A stretch of 13,534 bases of DNA from Candidatus Bipolaricaulis sp. (GTDB lineage: Bacteria > Bipolaricaulota > Bipolaricaulia > Bipolaricaulales > Bipolaricaulaceae): contig JAGUVP010000015.1 of NCBI GenBank assembly GCA_020062805.1, forward strand, positions 1 to 13,534, read 5' to 3'. The notes beneath the pieces were generated by a model, which did not search any database, was not told the DNA's origin, and worked only from the letters and a program-made list of their open reading frames with translations. Each line of letters begins with the position of its first letter. Position 1 is the first letter of the stretch. Shown in pieces: positions 12,645-13,534 of the stretch. The position numbers and the translations under genes are program-made.

Positions 12645-12855
12645 ATGGTGCGTGACTTGGGGAGAGTCGAGAGTTCATGGTGCGGAGTCCGTGGTCTGCA
12701 GTCCATAGTCCGGAGTCCGTGGTCCGCAAAGTTCCGGGGTCAGACCTTCATTCTTAGGGTCCGTTGTCCGTGGTCCGTAGTGCGTAGTCCATGGTGCGGA
12801 GTCGGGAGTCCGTAGCCGAGAGTCCGGAGTCCGTGGTGCATGGTCCGTAGTCGGG
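12645..12855. repeat. Period-7 repeat array 6 (GAGTC orientation) around REP-like copy B
   Basis: Heptamers such as AGAGTCG, AGAGTTC, ATGGTGC, GGAGTCC and GTGGTCC run to 12727. After the REP-like element come fourteen heptamers in perfect phase from 12758 (GGTCCGT, TGTCCGT, GGTCCGT, AGTGCGT, AGTCCAT and so on) to 12855. The right part up to 12837 is a near-exact duplicate of array 5, so this is a recent duplication or gene-conversion tract, not independent growth. Confidence 0.92.
12729..12757 (+). repeat. REP/RAYT-type element, copy B
   Basis: It has the same sequence as copy A at 11561, exactly 1168 bases downstream and in the same orientation. Together copies A and B bracket the mntA-hepT operon as direct repeats. 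Confidence 0.8.
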
Positions 12856-12865
12856 GGTATAGGCG

Positions 12866-12909
12866 TTATGGCTGGCAGGTCATAGGCCTGTATGGTATGG
12901 TTCGTATGA
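12866..12909 (+). promoter_or_regulatory. Possible mazEF operator/promoter with TATGG repeats
   Basis: The leader before mazE repeats TATG(G/A) at 12867, 12891, 12896 and 12905, plus once over the start codon region, and has an imperfect inverted repeat around AGGCCT (12883-12888). TATGGT at 12891 could serve as a weak -10. Ribbon-helix-helix antitoxins usually repress their own operon at short repeats of this kind. The reading is tentative. Confidence 0.3.
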
Positions 12910-12918
12910 GGTGATGGT

Positions 12919-13167
12919 ATGAAGCCGATGCGAACGCTGAAGGTGACGATCAGCCTGCCTCACGAGCTGCTGGAGTTCGCCGACGCTGTGGCGGCGGAGA
13001 AAGGAGCGTCAAGGAGCGGTATGTTCGCCGAGCTTCTCGCGGAGAAGAAGCGAGAGCGCCTGCATGCCCTCATGGCCGAGGGCTATCGGGAGTTCGCCCG
13101 GGAGAACCTCGCGCAAGCAGAGGAAGCTCTGAACATCACAAGCCCCGTTGTCCTGAGCGATGACTAG
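12919..13167 (+). CDS. mazE: Ribbon-helix-helix antitoxin, MazE-like
   Basis: This 82-residue protein has an N-terminal ribbon-helix-helix DNA-binding fold: strand L-K-V-T-I-S-L-P (7-14), helix H-E-L-L-E-F-A-D-A-V-A-A-E, then K-G-A-S-R-S-G-M-F-A-E-L-L. The acidic C-terminal half would wrap around and block the toxin. GAGGTGA stands five bases before the ATG. The gene overlaps mazF by eight bases and is probably autoregulated with it. It belongs to the CopG-type antitoxins that pair with MazF rather than to the AbrB-fold MazE of E. coli. Confidence 0.88.
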   Translation: MKPMRTLKVTISLPHELLEFADAVAAEKGASRSGMFAELLAEKKRERLHALMAEGYREFARENLAQAEEALNITSPVVLSDD

Positions 13168-13522
13168 GCGCGGGGGCATCTACGAGGTGGACTGGTCGCC
13201 GGGCAGGGGATCGGAGCAGACTGGGGTGAGACCAGCGCTCGTCATCCAGAACGACACCGGCAACGAGTTCAGCCCCACGACGGTTGTAGCGGCCATCTCC
13301 AGCCGCGCTCGTCGTCCCTACCCCTTTCACGTGATGATTGAGGCGCGCGAGAGCGGGCTTCCGCAGGACAGCATCGTCAAGTGTGAACAGATCCAGACGA
13401 TTGCCCAGTCGCGACTCGGAAGGCAGGTAGGAAAGCTCGGTGCGGAGAAGATGCGCGAGGTGGACCGCGCGCTCATCAACAGCCTGGGGATCGAAGTTCC
13501 GGGGTCAGACCTTCATTCTTAG
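13160..13522 (+). CDS. mazF: MazF/PemK-type mRNA interferase toxin with repeat-derived C-terminus
   Basis: This 120-residue endoribonuclease of the MazF family shows R-G-G-I-Y-E-V-D-W (4-12), R-G-S-E-Q-T-G-V-R-P-A-L-V-I-Q-N-D (16-32, with the conserved R24), T-T-V-V-A-A-I (40-46), E-S-G-L-P-Q-D-S and C-E-Q-I-Q-T-I. These are all normal, so the catalytic core looks intact. It cuts mRNA at short sequence motifs. Homologues end shortly after A-L-x-x-S-L-G; here E-V-P-G-S-D-L-H-S and the stop are encoded by a REP-like element that starts at 13494. The ATG overlaps the mazE stop, and weak ribosome binding suggests translational coupling. Confidence 0.92.
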   Translation: MTRRGGIYEVDWSPGRGSEQTGVRPALVIQNDTGNEFSPTTVVAAISSRARRPYPFHVMIEARESGLPQDSIVKCEQIQTIAQSRLGRQVGKLGAEKMREVDRALINSLGIEVPGSDLHS

Positions 13523-13534
13523 GGTCCGTTGTCC
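13494..13534 (+). repeat. REP/RAYT-type element, copy C (runs off the window)
   Basis: It starts at AAGTTCCGGGGTCAGACC and continues through ATTCTTAGGGTCCGTTGTCC to the window edge, identical to copies A and B including the first heptamers. It contains the TAG stop of mazF (13520-13522). With copy B it brackets mazEF as a direct repeat. Confidence 0.82.

Noticed and set aside
11561..12757. Composite transposon carrying mntA-hepT between copies A and B
   Set aside because: The direct repeats fit, but no transposase, terminal inverted repeats or target-site duplication can be seen; duplication or gene conversion is equally likely.
1..13534. tRNA, rRNA or riboswitch
   Set aside because: I saw no cloverleaf with a CCA-type end, no rRNA core sequence and no known riboswitch core on either strand by eye; a covariance-model scan would be decisive.

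Overview
The window is a bacterial accessory region. It has high G+C, Shine-Dalgarno starts and operons with 4-26 base overlaps. A polysaccharide (EPS/O-antigen-type) cluster at about 3.36-11.53 kb is flanked on both sides by strings of small toxin-antitoxin (TA) modules. I cannot name the organism. The density of HEPN/MNT, HicBA and MazEF modules, the four-helix-bundle protein and the heptamer repeat arrays would fit a large-genome environmental or thermophilic lineage such as Chloroflexota, Bipolaricaulota or cyanobacteria-like bacteria, but that is only a guess.

Left flank (1-3212, all genes on +): a HepT toxin whose MNT partner lies off the left edge; hicB-hicA; an MNT nucleotidyltransferase overlapping a HEPN protein; a 63-residue orphan antitoxin-like protein; and a four-helix-bundle (S23-type) protein. 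Most gaps between these modules hold a period-7 repeat array of the type GGACTCC/CGACTCT, usually followed by a TACAAT-like -10 box and then the next module.

Centre (3213-11534, +): a period-8 C-rich array runs straight into an 18-codon relic of wecB (UDP-GlcNAc 2-epimerase). Then come a Wzx-type flippase, a CapK/PaaK-like adenylate-forming enzyme, a membrane-anchored BNR_4 beta-propeller protein, a Wzy-type polymerase and two GT4 glycosyltransferases. These would assemble, export, polymerise and possibly trim or decorate a surface glycan. No initiating sugar-phosphate transferase and no chain-length regulator is visible, so the cluster probably depends on genes elsewhere. There are no heptamer arrays inside the cluster.

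Right flank (11535-13534): mntA-hepT on the minus strand and mazE-mazF on the plus strand. They are bracketed by three direct copies of a REP/RAYT-type element (core GGGGTCAGACCTTCATTC). Two of these copies continue into the same heptamer array, giving a 109-bp near-duplicate with one mismatch. A fourth, inverted copy lies at 2740-2769. The third copy forms the last codons and stop of mazF, and heptamers form the last codons and stop of the second glycosyltransferase.

The most striking pattern is the cassette-like layout: self-contained TA modules and one glycan cluster, separated by arrays of short-period repeats that switch orientation from one side of the glycan cluster to the other.
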